From positions 1 through 64,000 of the forward strand of contig CAJNYU010001742.1 of assembly GCA_905331475.1 (NCBI GenBank): a stretch of 64,000 bases of DNA, written 5' to 3'. Source of the stretch: Rotaria socialis. Its lineage: Eukaryota; Rotifera; Eurotatoria; Philodinida; Philodinidae. Positions within the stretch are counted from its first letter, which is position 1. Every line of letters begins with the position of its first letter. Shown piece by piece: positions 1-12,217 of this stretch. Made by a program: the position numbers and the translations under genes. The notes under the pieces are model-generated. The model was not told where the DNA came from, searched no databases, and saw only the letters and a list, made by a program, of their open reading frames with translations.

Positions 1-1060
1 GTTCTGTATGCATAAAAAAACGGTGAATGACTAGATAGCCTATCTAAATAAACTAATGATGTCGCTTTCTGTTTTACTCAAGATCTTGTGAGAAGATAAT
101 AGTAAAAGAAATCGTTGCCATAATCTTGCTAAGATCTTAGGTACAGATTTATCAGATAGGACAAGATCTGAACAAGCGAATTATCTTTTAAAGATCTTGA
201 TAAGATCTTACCTACCAATCCCAAGATTTCAAGATGTTACTTACAAGATGTTTCACTAGGGTATACCCAAGAGAAGAACCTGTCAGATTCCGTACCAATG
301 TACTGAACTTAAAAATGGTTTCGTGACAAAATACTAAACCTTTACAGTTTCGTATAAATCCTGTAGAAAATCGTTAGAGTTTAGTACGAAACCCTGGGGA
401 TTCAATACAACATTGTAAAGGTTTTGTGTTTTGTTACGAAACCCTTTTTAAGTTCGGTAGTACAAAAAACGTTTGCCAGGAGAAGGTTCAGAGAGTGTGT
501 CGAGTTAAAGAACCATTCAAAGTTCTGTAAAATTGAAGAGTTGTTATTTCGTCATTACGAGTCATTTGGATGCTAACAGAAATCTACCAAATATGTTTTT
601 GGGGTTTCGAAAAATATCTTTTCTTTTAGTGTATATATATATATATATATACTCTAACTGTAACCCTTCTATTCAGCCAGGAATCCGATACGATCTGTCC
701 TAATCTCCTTAGGGCCTTATTAATAGATCTCAACTCAGGTCGAAGAAAGCAATCCGTAAACGGCCTTATACGTCGTAATAACGGTGTAAAACTTTAAAAA
801 ACGACGACGTAATCTGTCATACCTGATTAAAATGTTAGAACCGGCGGATAGCGATGACCTTCTTCTAATTAAAAAACGAATTTCAAAAAGAACTGACAGA
901 TTCAGACGAAATTGGGTGAAAAATGATAGAAAGAAGCATACCATGATTCGGATTTCGTCCATTCTGAAGGGACTCATTGAATTGCCTAAGGCATCTTAAT
1001 TGGATTAGAGTCAAAAATAAAAAAGGAACTGTTTTTAAAAGTAAATTATTCATTTTATTT
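1..1060. other. Non-coding stretch with short palindromes
   Basis: No open reading frame here resembles a protein I recognise. The first 240 bases carry four copies of the 8-bp palindrome AAGATCTT (about 80, 131, 191 and 202) plus several one-off variants. At 335 and 412 a 10-bp inverted pair (AACCTTTACA / TGTAAAGGTT) occurs in a TACGAAACC-rich stretch. A (TA)n run lies near 633-650. The rest is AT-rich and featureless to me. Confidence 0.5.
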
Positions 1061-1074
1061 ACTTTAGACACCTA

Positions 1075-1593
1075 GTGATGAGCCACTACCAGGTTATTTA
1101 TCATTGCATCTCAGTTATCGTGGTTTAACATTAAAATGGATGCCAAACCAACTTATGAATGGTTATACTGAAAGTACAAAAACATCATAAAATAGTTCAC
1201 AAGGAACAACGGAATCTGAACCACGTCATACAATAGAATCTACAAAACAGTTTGAGTTTGCTTTTAGTTGTTTTTTATGAATAACTAATTTTTTTTTGAA
1301 TTAGTGTTTATTGAAATTATGCAATATCACTAAATATGTTTTCAATTGTTTATCTTCATTGTCATCAATATGGTTAGAAGGAAAACATTATTTTTACTTT
1401 TATTTTGTTTCCTTTTTATTCATAGTTGGTGGTGATAGTATTTTACTTGTTGATCACGATGATGTACAATATCCTCCATTTCATATAAAAGATAAAGGTG
1501 GGCATTTATTAGCATTTCTTACTTGTTTAAAAAGTTGTCTTGCACCAAATGGTCTACTTGATCCACCGTTAGTAAATGAACCGGAACAAGGTT
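1075..1593 (+). pseudogene. SGSM-type (RUN/TBC small G protein modulator) relic, PID region
   Basis: Three exon-like blocks read in order as the phosphotyrosine/Rab-binding-like region of SGSM1/2-type proteins. 1075-1178 gives PGYLSLH and [13 protein letters not shown]. 1305-1371 gives IVYLHCHQ. 1430-1593 gives PPFHIKDKGGHLLAFLTCL and GLLDPP, ending at a GTTAGT donor. The family match is from memory of the human proteins. At 1312-1314 a TGA stands exactly where SGSM proteins have Trp in the YWDYA stretch, seven residues before IVYLHCHQ. The first block has no donor in a phase that joins the second. RUN and TBC domains are absent on either side. I read this as a decayed fragment. An intact gene with unusual splicing is less likely. 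Confidence 0.6.
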
Positions 1594-2326
1594 AGTTGAA
1601 TTGTTTAATATGTTGATACACAATAGATAAAGAGTCTGAATCCAATAAATTGATTTGAAATTTTAAAAAAAGCAAAAGAATTTCAATATGATGAAGCTGT
1701 TCTCTTAATATTATCGATGTCCCATATACAAATGATATTTCGTCATAGTTACTGATTGAAAATTCTTTTAGCAAATACTATTGAAATTTTACTGTTAGAG
1801 AGTACTCTAACAAGTTATTAATTTATTCTTATACGTTCTTGTTTCGTCTTTATGCGTTGTGTTTCTTATATGTGCAATCCAACTCGAGATGCACATACAT
1901 CAACTGTTCTTTTTCATTCTTCCCAGGTTGATCAAAACGGACTCGTTTACGGTCTGTTTATCGACGGTAAACGATGTCAAAACGGTATATTTACGTCAGT
2001 AAATAGGCTGTATTTGCNAATTCCTCAGCTATGAGGAACATGGGTATTCATTTTAGTATCCATTTTAGATATCCACTTGAATGGATATCGTGACTGGTAT
2101 GTCGACGATACCCAGTGTTAGGATATTATGACATCTCTGACTGTTTGACCTGAGTTTCTTTCCTCTCTTCGTATCTCTCTATTGTCTTCTTTCCTCCCGT
2201 GCGTGACGATGTAAACATCGATTCTTCGACTAGAATTCAAGTGCGTTTATAGAATGATGCACCATCATTTTTATACACAAAATAGTCTAGTCGAAATCTA
2301 CAAATGACTTTTCTTCCTTTGTTTCT

Positions 2327-2330
<4 letters not shown>

Positions 2331-2360
<30 letters not shown>
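2331..2360. repeat. (CT)n microsatellite followed by (TG)n
   Basis: About 15 CT units run into TTGTGTGTGTG. A simple sequence repeat with no sign of function. Confidence 0.85.
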
Positions 2361-2362
<2 letters not shown>

Positions 2363-2771
2363 TGTGTGTACTGTACAGTATAAATAGGAAAAAAAACATA
2401 ATAATAAAAGAGATTATATTCGATAAGATTAAGGCTATGATTCAGATTAGGAATCGAAAATAGGAAGTTTGCTGTTGATTGGTTAAAGAGAAACGTAAGT
2501 TTCTATTTTGTGAATTGATTTAAGTTACAGCGGGGTCTCTGTAACATTTACAGAGAATTAATAAATTTATTTCCTCTACTGAGATGAGGGCCTTACGCTG
2601 AGAAGATAGGGGTGCACCAATTCCGATTCGAGTCAATTCAATTCCTAAAATTGGTCGGAATTGCTTGGAATTGGTCTGCAATCGGTATAGAATTAACTGA
2701 AATTGATGGTACAATTGTTTATTCTTGACTATCCAGTCAGACAAACTATGAAAAATAATGTGTAAAAACGA

Positions 2772-2842
2772 GTCGGAATTTTAACGAGAAAAAATCGTAA
2801 AAATGTGCGGTTTTAACGATTTTTTTTCGTTAAAATTCCGAC
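2772..2842. repeat. Hairpin with 27-bp near-perfect inverted arms
   Basis: Positions 2772-2798 and 2816-2842 are reverse complements with a single mismatch and a 17-base loop. The arms begin GTCGGAATTTTAACGA. Weaker complementarity continues a little outside. It could be the core of a small foldback element or a recent inverted duplication. No target-site duplication is obvious. Confidence 0.75.
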
Positions 2843-3622
2843 GAGCTTTCACGTGTTTGTTTACTGAAACAATAAACCTTATAAGAGTTTAGAAAAAGAA
2901 TAACCCTTCCACAGACCCTTAGAAAGGGTTTAGGGATTGCCTATAAAAAACTGATTGATGATCAAGATCAATTTTTACGCTTATCTGTTCTACCTGACAG
3001 TATTTCCCCTCAGATAACAACAATGAACTTGAGGAACAGATGCTGTGATCGCTTACACCTGTGCATGTTCTTCTAAAGAGTAGTGAATTTGAATTCACTT
3101 GAATGAAACTCCGCAGAAAAGTTTAGACAGCCAAATAAGTTTCCATTTGACACATACTAACCTATCCCGTGGAGATTCGTTCGAATTCGAATCAGTTTGG
3201 ATTCACTATTCTTTAAAAAAATATTCGCAGTTGTAAACCATGACACCGCCAGTTCTTCAAGTGCATTATTGTTACATGAAGGAAAACGCTGTGAGGTAGA
3301 ATTACTATCTTCAGTCAGTTTTCAACGCTGGTTTCCATATTCAGTTGCGATGAATCTAAAAAGAAAAAGAGAAACCATTATTATGAAAATTTTCATACTT
3401 ACAGTATTTTGAATTTGATGTTGAACTGAATAAAGAAAACATGTAGATATATAGGTATATTTATATTTATATAAATAAAGTATACTTACTTTGAACATGT
3501 TGTCCGGATCAATCTGAAAAGACAAAAAGAACTAATTATTATAAAAAAATTGATATTTACGTTGTTTTGAGTTTTATATTGAACGAAATGAAGAAAAAAT
3601 ATGTGTATGAATAGATGAGCGG

Positions 3623-3675
3623 AGGGTGTGGGTGTGGGTGGGCATCAATCTTCTCTGTACACGCACCCACACCCT
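3623..3675. repeat. Inverted TGTGGG-type (telomere-like) tract
   Basis: Bases 3623-3642 read as about two and a half units of TGTGGG, and 3664-3675 carry the complement (CACCCACACCC). The two face each other across about 21 bases. TGTGGG is the telomere unit described for bdelloid rotifers, so this may be a short interstitial telomeric tract. It is short enough that chance low-complexity sequence cannot be excluded. Confidence 0.45.
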
Positions 3676-3766
3676 CAAGAATGCTAAGAAGATGAACATC
3701 GTGACCAAAATGTCAATTGAAAAATAGTTACGAGCATCATTTCTTCCGTTTTTTTTTCTTATAGTG

Positions 3767-3992
3767 GGATAATCGTCGAGCTCATGTACGTTGGACTCAC
3801 AAAAGGGATGTTGCAAAAGAACCTAGTTTATCGTCTCCAGTGGAAATGAAAGTTGCTGCTGTACAAACTCCACCTTCACTTGCAACTGATCAGCTATCAA
3901 ATCGTCTAGCAACATTTCGAAGATCCTTAATTCAACCATTTATTAGCATTGACTGCAGTATGGATAGTGAAACGGAGTCATTATCCGAGTAA
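3767..3992 (+). pseudogene. Orphan coding block, possibly end of the SGSM-type relic
   Basis: After an acceptor-like TTCTTATAG, an open frame of 70-odd codons runs from WDNRRAHVRW to FISIDCSMDSETESL and then meets a TAA. A possible GTAATA donor overlaps this stop. The composition is protein-like, with a clean frame and Ser/Thr/Glu-rich end, but I cannot assign a domain. Its orientation and place fit a further exon of the upstream relic. No TBC domain follows, because the next gene lies on the opposite strand. Confidence 0.35.
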
Positions 3993-4341
3993 TATATATG
4001 TTGATATGTTTTGATTGTATTTAAGTATAAATTATATGAATTTTTTTAAACTTATATTAAATTATTCACGCATTTTTCGAAAAAAATACTGTTGTCATGC
4101 GATGTTGGCAGTTAAGTTTACTGGAAAGAAAAGAATATTCAATATATTTCATGTTAGAATTCATTTAAAACTAACTTTATTCCCATCGGATAGAATTTGA
4201 GAGAAGTTCAGAATCTCAAGTAAAACATATTGAAGTTTGAGGATTTCGTGGAACTAATTTTTAGAGATTAGATTAACCATGCTGGATTTTTATAACGTAA
4301 TATACAGTTAAGATAATTATTTAGTTTTCGAAGAATCTACA

Positions 4342-5468
4342 TCATGATAGATAGATTTTGATAAGAAGTAGTGAAAAGAAAAGAAATAATAAATGAGTAA
4401 GCGGTTGATTATGAAAAAATTTGATTGATGCTTTTGAAGAAAATGGATCAATGTTTGCCGATACCGACGAAGTTGCATTAGTATATGCACCACTTGTCGT
4501 TATTCGAATCCAGTCTTGATAATAGGCTACACGAGTATAGACACCAGGATAATCTGCTCGCGCACAACCAATACCATAACTAGTCAAACCAACTAATACC
4601 CATTGATGACTTGTTGTAAACATCATCAGAGGACCGCCCGAGTCACCTTTGCATGTGTCTAAGAGAACAAAACTAGCATTACGAAAAGAAAAGGAAAACG
4701 ATTGAATGAAATTTACCTTTCCCACCACCAGAAACACCAGCACAAAATTGTAGTTGTGGATTATTCAATAAAGAGCTACAAGTGGATGCTTGAGAATCAA
4801 TTGTTTGAACGGTTACTTGTTGGAGAGTTGTTGATGTTGAGCCGCCTTCTTGTAAAGTACCCCATCCAATAGCTACAACCTATCAATGTATTATCGGTCA
4901 TTGATACGTATATGAAACATAAAGTAAAAATAATAATTTATCTTACATATAAGCCAGAAGATGGCCATTCACCAACAGATAGTGTAGTCGAGCTTACCGC
5001 TGGAATACAGACCGCACTTATTAATGAACTTGACATTCTCAATGGAGTGCCAAGATGTATCAATGCAATATCATTTACCTTAGTTCTACTAACGTAACTT
5101 GGGTGTACTGTAATACTAGTCGCAACTCGAGATTGACCAGCAAATTTAGTGTTTGAACCAGCATAAACAGTTACTTGTGATGTTGAGACTCCACTCACAC
5201 AATGAGCTGCTGTGAGAATCCATGAACTTGACAAAATAGACCCACCACATAATGAAATTCCACGTATAGAAATCGACACAGCCCAACCCCAAGTAGTTGC
5301 CCAAGCTGTTTCTCCGCCAGCGATTCGACTGATGTAGACTGAATTCAATGAGCATCCACATGCTGTATCTGAATCACATGTATAAATGTGTTGTTGGCTT
5401 GATCGAATGAAAACAAGTTGAAATACAGCATAAAATATAATCATAAGTTTGTTACATGCAAATTTCAT
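4342..5468 (-). CDS. Trypsin-like serine protease (family S1), secreted or membrane-anchored
   Basis: Three exons on the minus strand (5468-4947, 4879-4717, 4658-4342) join in frame into about 333 aa. A signal peptide fills residues 1 to about 25. The zymogen cleavage site is R48-IAGG. The catalytic triad is visible: His89 in LTAAHC, Asp133 in NDIALI and Ser235 in GDSGGPL. Asp229, six residues before the serine, predicts trypsin-like cleavage after Arg or Lys. The C-terminus carries a hydrophobic stretch ([11 protein letters not shown]) that could be a GPI signal or a membrane anchor, unusual for a plain digestive trypsin. Introns are about 60 bp. The start is the first ATG before the hydrophobic leader. 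It is transcribed divergently from the SFI1-like gene. Confidence 0.9.
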
Positions 5469-6172
5469 TCTTGCTTTTGCGCTAATGATGATTATTTCTG
5501 TGCAACAGCATATAGATTCTTTTTTTTTAGTTGACGTCTGTAATGAATGCAGCTCGATGTTTAACTTGCAGCACCACAGAGTATTCAGAGTAGGGTGAAA
5601 ATCGACAAGCTGTCTTCTGTCTGCGCACGTAGAATTTTTTTTCTTTCATAATACTTCCTTTGTAGGAACAACAACATACGTCAATGAGACATTTTTGTGC
5701 TTCAATTGATATTTACAAAATAAAATCGACCACAATCAAATGTGCTAGATAAACAAATGTGAATCAGATGGAAAATTATAATTAGAGGAATTTTCGAGAT
5801 CAGCGGAAAAAACGAAAATGATTCACAGTATCGAACATTTAACTATGTAGTTCATAGAAAAACAGTATGAATAAGTTGTATTAATAATTTCAAATCTGCA
5901 AGCACAATATTATTAACAGAAAACAACTTTTGTGATTTTTCAGTCGAGAAAAGAATTCCTATTTCATTCATACGAGGAGCAAAAGCATGAAATTACAGTG
6001 CGATTTTTTCTTTCTCGTTAGGCGTGAATTGTTGTGCAACGCAACCAGCGACATCTTTCAACATACTTGTCGATGGTCACTTTGTTCCTAGGTTACCATT
6101 CCGGAGGGTGATCAATGGATTAAATTTGTGGTTCCTTCTTTGTCAATCATTGAACTGATCAATAATCAAGTC
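5469..6172. other. Divergent intergenic region between protease and SFI1-like gene
   Basis: About 700 bp separate the protease start from the first ATG of the SFI1-like gene, so both promoters should lie here. I see no clear TATA box. An acceptor-like CCTAG at about 6087-6091 followed by an open frame suggests that the SFI1-like gene may have a 5' untranslated or short upstream exon. Confidence 0.4.
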
Positions 6173-9100
6173 ATGCACGATCCACAGCAAAATTCTTCTC
6201 GCCAATTAATCTCTATAACTCCTCGAAAGAAATCTGTTCGTTTTAATATAACATCTCCATCACCGCGAATTCCAAAATTATTGACTCAAAATGACTCCAA
6301 CCATCAACATCATCCATTAAATATATCCTACACAATACCTTCAACAACGGTCAATATTGATCATGTAACAAATCAATCTCATATGCAACATTTAAATAAT
6401 CATATTGAATATGTTCCAACAGCACGACGAAATAATTTACAAATAAATGGTGAAAAAATTCTTCCACCACCAAAAACACTTGATGAACTTCACCAATTTA
6501 TGAAAACGAAAGCTGAAAGTCTTCGTAGAAATATGACAAATGTTACGACAACTTTTAATCATGCCAGTACACATTTAAATCATATTAAAGAAGGTTAAGA
6601 TCTTAATCAATATTTTTATTTATTTTATTATTTATTATTTTCTTTAGAACAACAAACAGCACTTAAACGACCAAGTCGTATTCCTATTTCTACTCGGCAT
6701 CGTTCACCTTCGCCAACAACTGTGATTTATAAAAAACCACAACATCGCTCACTGGAAGATTTACGTTGGTATTGTTTAGCAAGAAAATTCTCAATTTTAT
6801 GGCAGAAAAAAATTTTCGGTTGCCATATTCGTCGAATAAAATCCTATTGCCAACAAAGATTACTTCAAAAGTATTTTCATCCATGGAAATATGTAATAAA
6901 AAATGATCCATACGAATTAATAGCTGTTCAATTTTATCATCAACAATTAATAAAAAATTATTTTCATGTATGGTTAAATTTTAATTCACTAACTCAATTA
7001 GCTGTTGAACATATTAATCATAAACGTATTACAAATACTTGGACAATGTGGAAATTACAATTACACAAACGACAATTACATCAACAACAATATGTTACTG
7101 CTAATAAACAATATAATAAAAAAATTCAATCTCATGTAAGGAGTTAAATTTTTGATTTAATGCAAATTTCCTTTTCATACAGTTTATATTAATGAGCTCG
7201 GTTTAATCATGTATATATGAAAAAATTTTCTAGCAGATGTGCTTTTTTTTGTTTAAGTTTTATTACATTTGGCAAATGAAAACATCTCAACGACGACAAG
7301 AAGTCGAAAAAAGTCTACGGTCCAATTATCATTATCGTATTCATTTACAAAGAATATGTTTCAATGCATGGGTAACCTATACTGAATATCGACGAAGGAA
7401 AAATATTCATAAAAGTATGAGAAGAAACATTTTCTCGCTGTTAAATTATTTTCTTTTGACACTGAATTCTATTAGAGCGTGTTCATGATTATTATCAAAA
7501 ACGTTTGGCAGGAAAAATTTATGCGAAATGGAAAGAAGCATTAACAAGAAAATTTCTCATGCAACAACATCAACATCGTTTAGCTGAATTACAAGAAAGA
7601 GTGTTAATGAGATGGGCATTCGAACGATGGAAACTATGTTAGCATTGTCTTTGGGTTTTACAGGATTGTTTCTATCGATTATTTTTTTATTATAGATCTT
7701 CATGATTTGGCGGATGAACAGCGGACAATGCAAATGGCTGAACAGTATAGTGACCGACGCATTATGGTAATGAAAAACAATAGGCTATTTTAGGAAAAAG
7801 ATCTATGAGCATGAGTTTCTTGGGGCCGAGCTCCTATCGGATATGATGAGAAACTTCATTGATTTTAGAATTTTTTTGCTTAGCGTTCGGCAATGGTCAC
7901 ACTCCATCAGTATGTCATTAAACGTCGAATGAAACAACGTTTCAATTGGATTGCTGTACAACATCGTGCTCAAATGGTATTCGAACTTTTCTTTTTGTCT
8001 TCGTGAACTATATTTTTTTTGTCTAGATAAAACGTATTCATTATCGAATATGGAAACATCGATTAGAACAACGTGAAAATATTTATATGCATGCTGAATA
8101 TCAAAAGGCTGAATCGTTTTATCATATGAAAATTACGATTCGATATTGGTTTGGTTGGCGACGATATATTAATGATTGCCGACAAGAAAATGTAAAAACA
8201 TAGAAATACATTCTTTCTCAAAGAAAACAAAATTTCTTCATTTCTGTTTTGAAGGCGCGACTTACTGCGGCTGATACATATTTTAATTTAAAAATAATAC
8301 GCAAATATTTTAATCTTCTTCGTGCTAATATAACAGATGAACGTCATGAAAAATTACTTGAAAAACGTGCAGATGATTCTTATCGGTAGGAATATCTTTC
8401 TTGTTCTACTCTGAATTCAACATATTTTCATTGTTAAGTTTACGATACCTACGACTTTATTATGTGTATTGGCAAATGCAAACACGTATACGTGAACAGT
8501 ATCAAATGAATTGGAGAATAGTAAATTATAATCGATTGCATTTCCATCTCTACTGATTTATTTTTTCTTTCATTGTAAGGCCATTGTTCATGAAGAACAC
8601 AATATACGTCAAAGAATTTTCAATACATGGCTAGATCGAGCACATTCAAGATTAATTGATAATGAGCAAAATGTAAAAAAATAATTCAGAAAGAAAACAG
8701 ACGGAACTATTGTCGCTTTTTTTATTTAAAGATTGTTGCTGAACGACATTATTTTCGAACAATAATTACTCAAGCTTGGCTATCATGGCGTCAAGTCATT
8801 GATGAACGACACAATGAAGAACGATCCGAACGGATTGCCATCCAATTTTATTTCCATACAATTCAACGACGTGCACTTATTGCATGGAAATTGGTAGAAA
8901 ATTGATTTATTTCGATATTAAATTATTATCAACTTAACTTTTCTTCTTAGTATATTCGTCATTGTCATTATATGAAACAAATGTATCGTCAAGCTGAACA
9001 GTTTCATCTTCAACATCGTGGAAAAAGTATATTCTTTGAATGGTCGAACAAAGCAAGAAATCAACGACGATTAATGCGTCTTATAAATGAACGTTTCGAA

Positions 9101-12100
9101 CGTAAACAACGAGTTATATTAAGGTATATGGTTGTAATTCTCGAAATAAGAAAATTACTTAGAAATTATTTTCAAATGCTAAATTCAGATCAACTTATTA
9201 TAGATACTCGAGGAAAACTTGACGTCATTTCATTTTATTCAATTCTATTGCAATGAAGTTCACACTGAGGCAATATTTCTGAAAAGTAAATAGTGTACAC
9301 TCTAGACGAGTCCTTCGGCTGTCAAATCTCGAATCAAGGTTTTTTCTGAGAGTAGGCATAGAGTTTTTAAACAAAAGGAAAAATTGAATAGATCCGAATT
9401 TAAAATTACTACATCATGTGGTGTCTCTTAATCATAAAATTTTCTCAGAAGACCGAAAAATTGACTACATGAAAAAATCCATCTGATTGAAATTATGCAC
9501 ATCGAGTGTTTCAATGAACATTTATGACTATTTATATGAAGTACATTCGAATAGATTACTGACATTTCATGTTTGAACATCCTTATCTGGGTTACTTGTG
9601 TTAGTTGACTCTTTGAATCAAACGCAACACTTATAAATGTCTTTATATAAAAGTAATGTTTAGATAAGATACCAACTAGATGAGGCAACAGTAACGACAT
9701 CTATTGAGATCATGTAGATTCCAGTGAATTTCATAAAGCTATCATTCCTATATTTTTTTGAATTAGAAAATATTTTCGTCAATGGCGAGATAATGCTCAA
9801 GAAGAAAAGGACGATCGTGAATTAACTCAATATGCCATCGATCATTATAATCGTTCCTTGAAACGAAAGGTACTTCTTGGTTGGAACAACGAAATGATTC
9901 AACAAGTTTTGATTGATAATGAAAATCAAATGAAATTAAATAAATACCGAGAAGAAAAAAATCATTTTCATTTACAAGTTCTTTATGAAAAGTGGAAACA
10001 ACGAACAAATAAATATTTACGTGATTGCTTTCTCAATCAACGTTCACAAGTATTTTATGAGAAAAAATTATTAAAAAATTATTTTTCCCAATGGAAAGAA
10101 CAACATCATTTTAACATGCGAATTAAAGTAAATTTAAATAGAAAATTATGTTATTGTATTCATTTTCTATGAAAATAGTTACTTGAACGACAAGCTATGT
10201 GGTTCGATCGAATGCGTTTGATGAGTCGAATTTATCTTCAATGGAAACAAGCATTTCAATCAGAACAAAAATTAAGCGAACATAAACATCGTGCATTACT
10301 TTTTTGGGCTTTACAATTACAAAAAAACGTACTTTTCTTAAGCTCACTACTTAGATTTGCTTATAATTGTTCTGTTATTTAGTGTTTTCTAACATGGTTA
10401 CTCTATGTCAGTGAACGGAAACGAAAAAAAACCCGCTATAATAAAGCAACTCATAAACGACATGATGAACTTGTTCGTAATTGTTTACGTCAATTTCTTA
10501 CCTATACAGATCATACTAAACAAAGGCGGCAAGCTCTATTTATTCATCAACAAGTTTATGTATGTTGGTAAACAATAAGAAAATAATTAAATAATTTCTT
10601 TGTTTTAGTTATATCATGATCGAAATGCATTAGCGACGAAATATGTTTTGAAATGGCGAGCATTTGTACAAGAATCAATTGCGCGTAAACAACTAACACA
10701 ACGTTTAGTTAAAAGAACAACAAATATTGTGCCGACACCTACTAATCCACTGGCTCTTGTAAAATTTGATAATAGTCCACCAAAGTAAATATTATAACAA
10801 AAAAAAAGATTCAATCCATTGTCTAGAATCGTTTCTTTGTATGCAGAGTTGCTTTTAAGTAATCACCGGAGCAAACTTACGAGGCAACCTATCCAACTGA
10901 TAGATCACGTTTGAATCTGGATAATGTGCATCATATAGGTTCTCTTCAGGAGCACTTGGAAAGCCGAGTTTCGAATTTTGACCTGAAACATTGCATCGAG
11001 ACAGGTCTCAATAAGAACCGTTTATTGTGAGTGCCAGATCGTTTGGTTGTTCCTATCCTAAAATAAAGTTATGGCGTTAGATCGCACTTATATATGGCCA
11101 GCTTCGATGTTCTTATTTCAGACTAGGAACAGTCAAGCGATCTGAAACTTTCACAGCAAACTATTCTCACCGTTTTCTTAGTGTTCCTGGGTGGAACCAC
11201 GGTCTGCTGATTTAAAATATCGTAAAAATGCTACGTCTCGGCAATACTAAGCTACTGGCACGAAATCTATTCAGCATGTGTTCATAACTCATTAGGACCT
11301 GAATTATAGGCATTGTCTTGATTCAAAAATGATTTATCAGTTGGATATGTTCCCTCGTTAGTTAATATTTGTTCTATTAAGACATTTTGAAGGGTTCCCT
11401 ATAATTGATGCGCTTCTGATAGAGAGTTCTGATTCATATAGTGGCATTTCTTTGCTAGTCTGTTGTGTATAAATTCAAATGTATCTTGTTTATTTTACTA
11501 GAATAACCAATCGACCACGACCACGAAAACCTGCATTTTTATCTGACTCATTTTCTACTTCCAATATAAATAAAACGTAAGATTTTATTCAACATAAATA
11601 TTTTGAAAAATCTCGTATTCTAGAGAATCTGAAATGCCTACACTGAATGTTCAATCATCATCATCATCACCACCTCCTCTTCCTCCAACAATTGATCATT
11701 CTTTACATTCTCCATTTATTAGTGTTAAACAATCATCGGATACCCGAAAAGATACATCGTCACCGCCAGTACTTCTACCGCCATCAGCATTTCAAATAAA
11801 TCCTAATGAAATAAAAATGCCATTATCATCTCGACGAACAATCGAAGATAAAATTCAAGTTTCTCATCGGCCATATTCAACTCAACCATCAAGCAGTACC
11901 CTAGTTAATAAAGATAATTTACTTCATGTTAAACAACGTTTAGAAATTTATCTTAATACAAAAGCTAAACTAAAGTAAATGGCGATCAAGTTAATTCACT
12001 CAGATTTTAAATTCAATACTATATTTTTAGGCGTCTTCGGCAAAAACTTGCAAATCTATCTTCGTTACAAATCGATAAAGAAGTAAAATAATATTTTTTG

Positions 12101-12217
12101 TTGCACACTTCATGCTTTCTCTTTCTATTTTTCTAGCTTGAGCAAGAATGCCAGCAGTTGGCTGCATTTATAGCTTCAGAAAAAATTCATTTGACTAGTA
12201 TATTACAAAATCTATAA
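6173..12217 (+). CDS. SFI1: SFI1-like centrin-binding spindle/centriole protein
   Basis: About 20 exons encode a protein of about 1,200 aa. Exons: 6173-6593, 6648-7135, 7258-7414, 7476-7637, 7696-7766, 7884-7976, 8027-8191, 8256-8385, 8439-8520, 8580-8672, 8732-8893, 8951-9123, 9767-10127, 10179-10328, 10383-10559, 10609-10784, 11502-11576, 11624-11974, 12031-12082, 12137-12217. The middle is a long basic alpha-helix with Trp repeats of SFI1 type (LLQKYFHPW, LIKNYFHVW, RITNTWTMW, LLKNYFSQW) spaced about 30 residues, the signature that binds centrin at centrosomes or basal bodies. The N-terminus is polar with a KKSVRF motif resembling a PP1 docking site. The C-terminus is Ser/Pro-rich with a short coil. 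Most introns are 50-60 bp; two (9124-9766, 10785-11501) are over 600 bp. ATG 6173 is the first in-frame Met, but an upstream exon is possible. Confidence 0.85.

Larger units (their letters stand above)
1594..3760. other. AT-rich spacer with simple repeats
   Basis: This interval would be intron of the SGSM-type relic. It contains an ambiguous base n at 2018, a (CT)n run at about 2331-2360 followed by (TG)n, a strong hairpin at 2772-2842 and an inverted TGTGGG-type repeat near 3623-3675, both listed separately. A short ORF at 3197-3412 has no recognisable domain. Confidence 0.5.

Noticed and set aside
735..1071. Overlapping minus-strand ORFs
   Set aside because: No protein similarity and no splice partners; they overlap each other in different frames.
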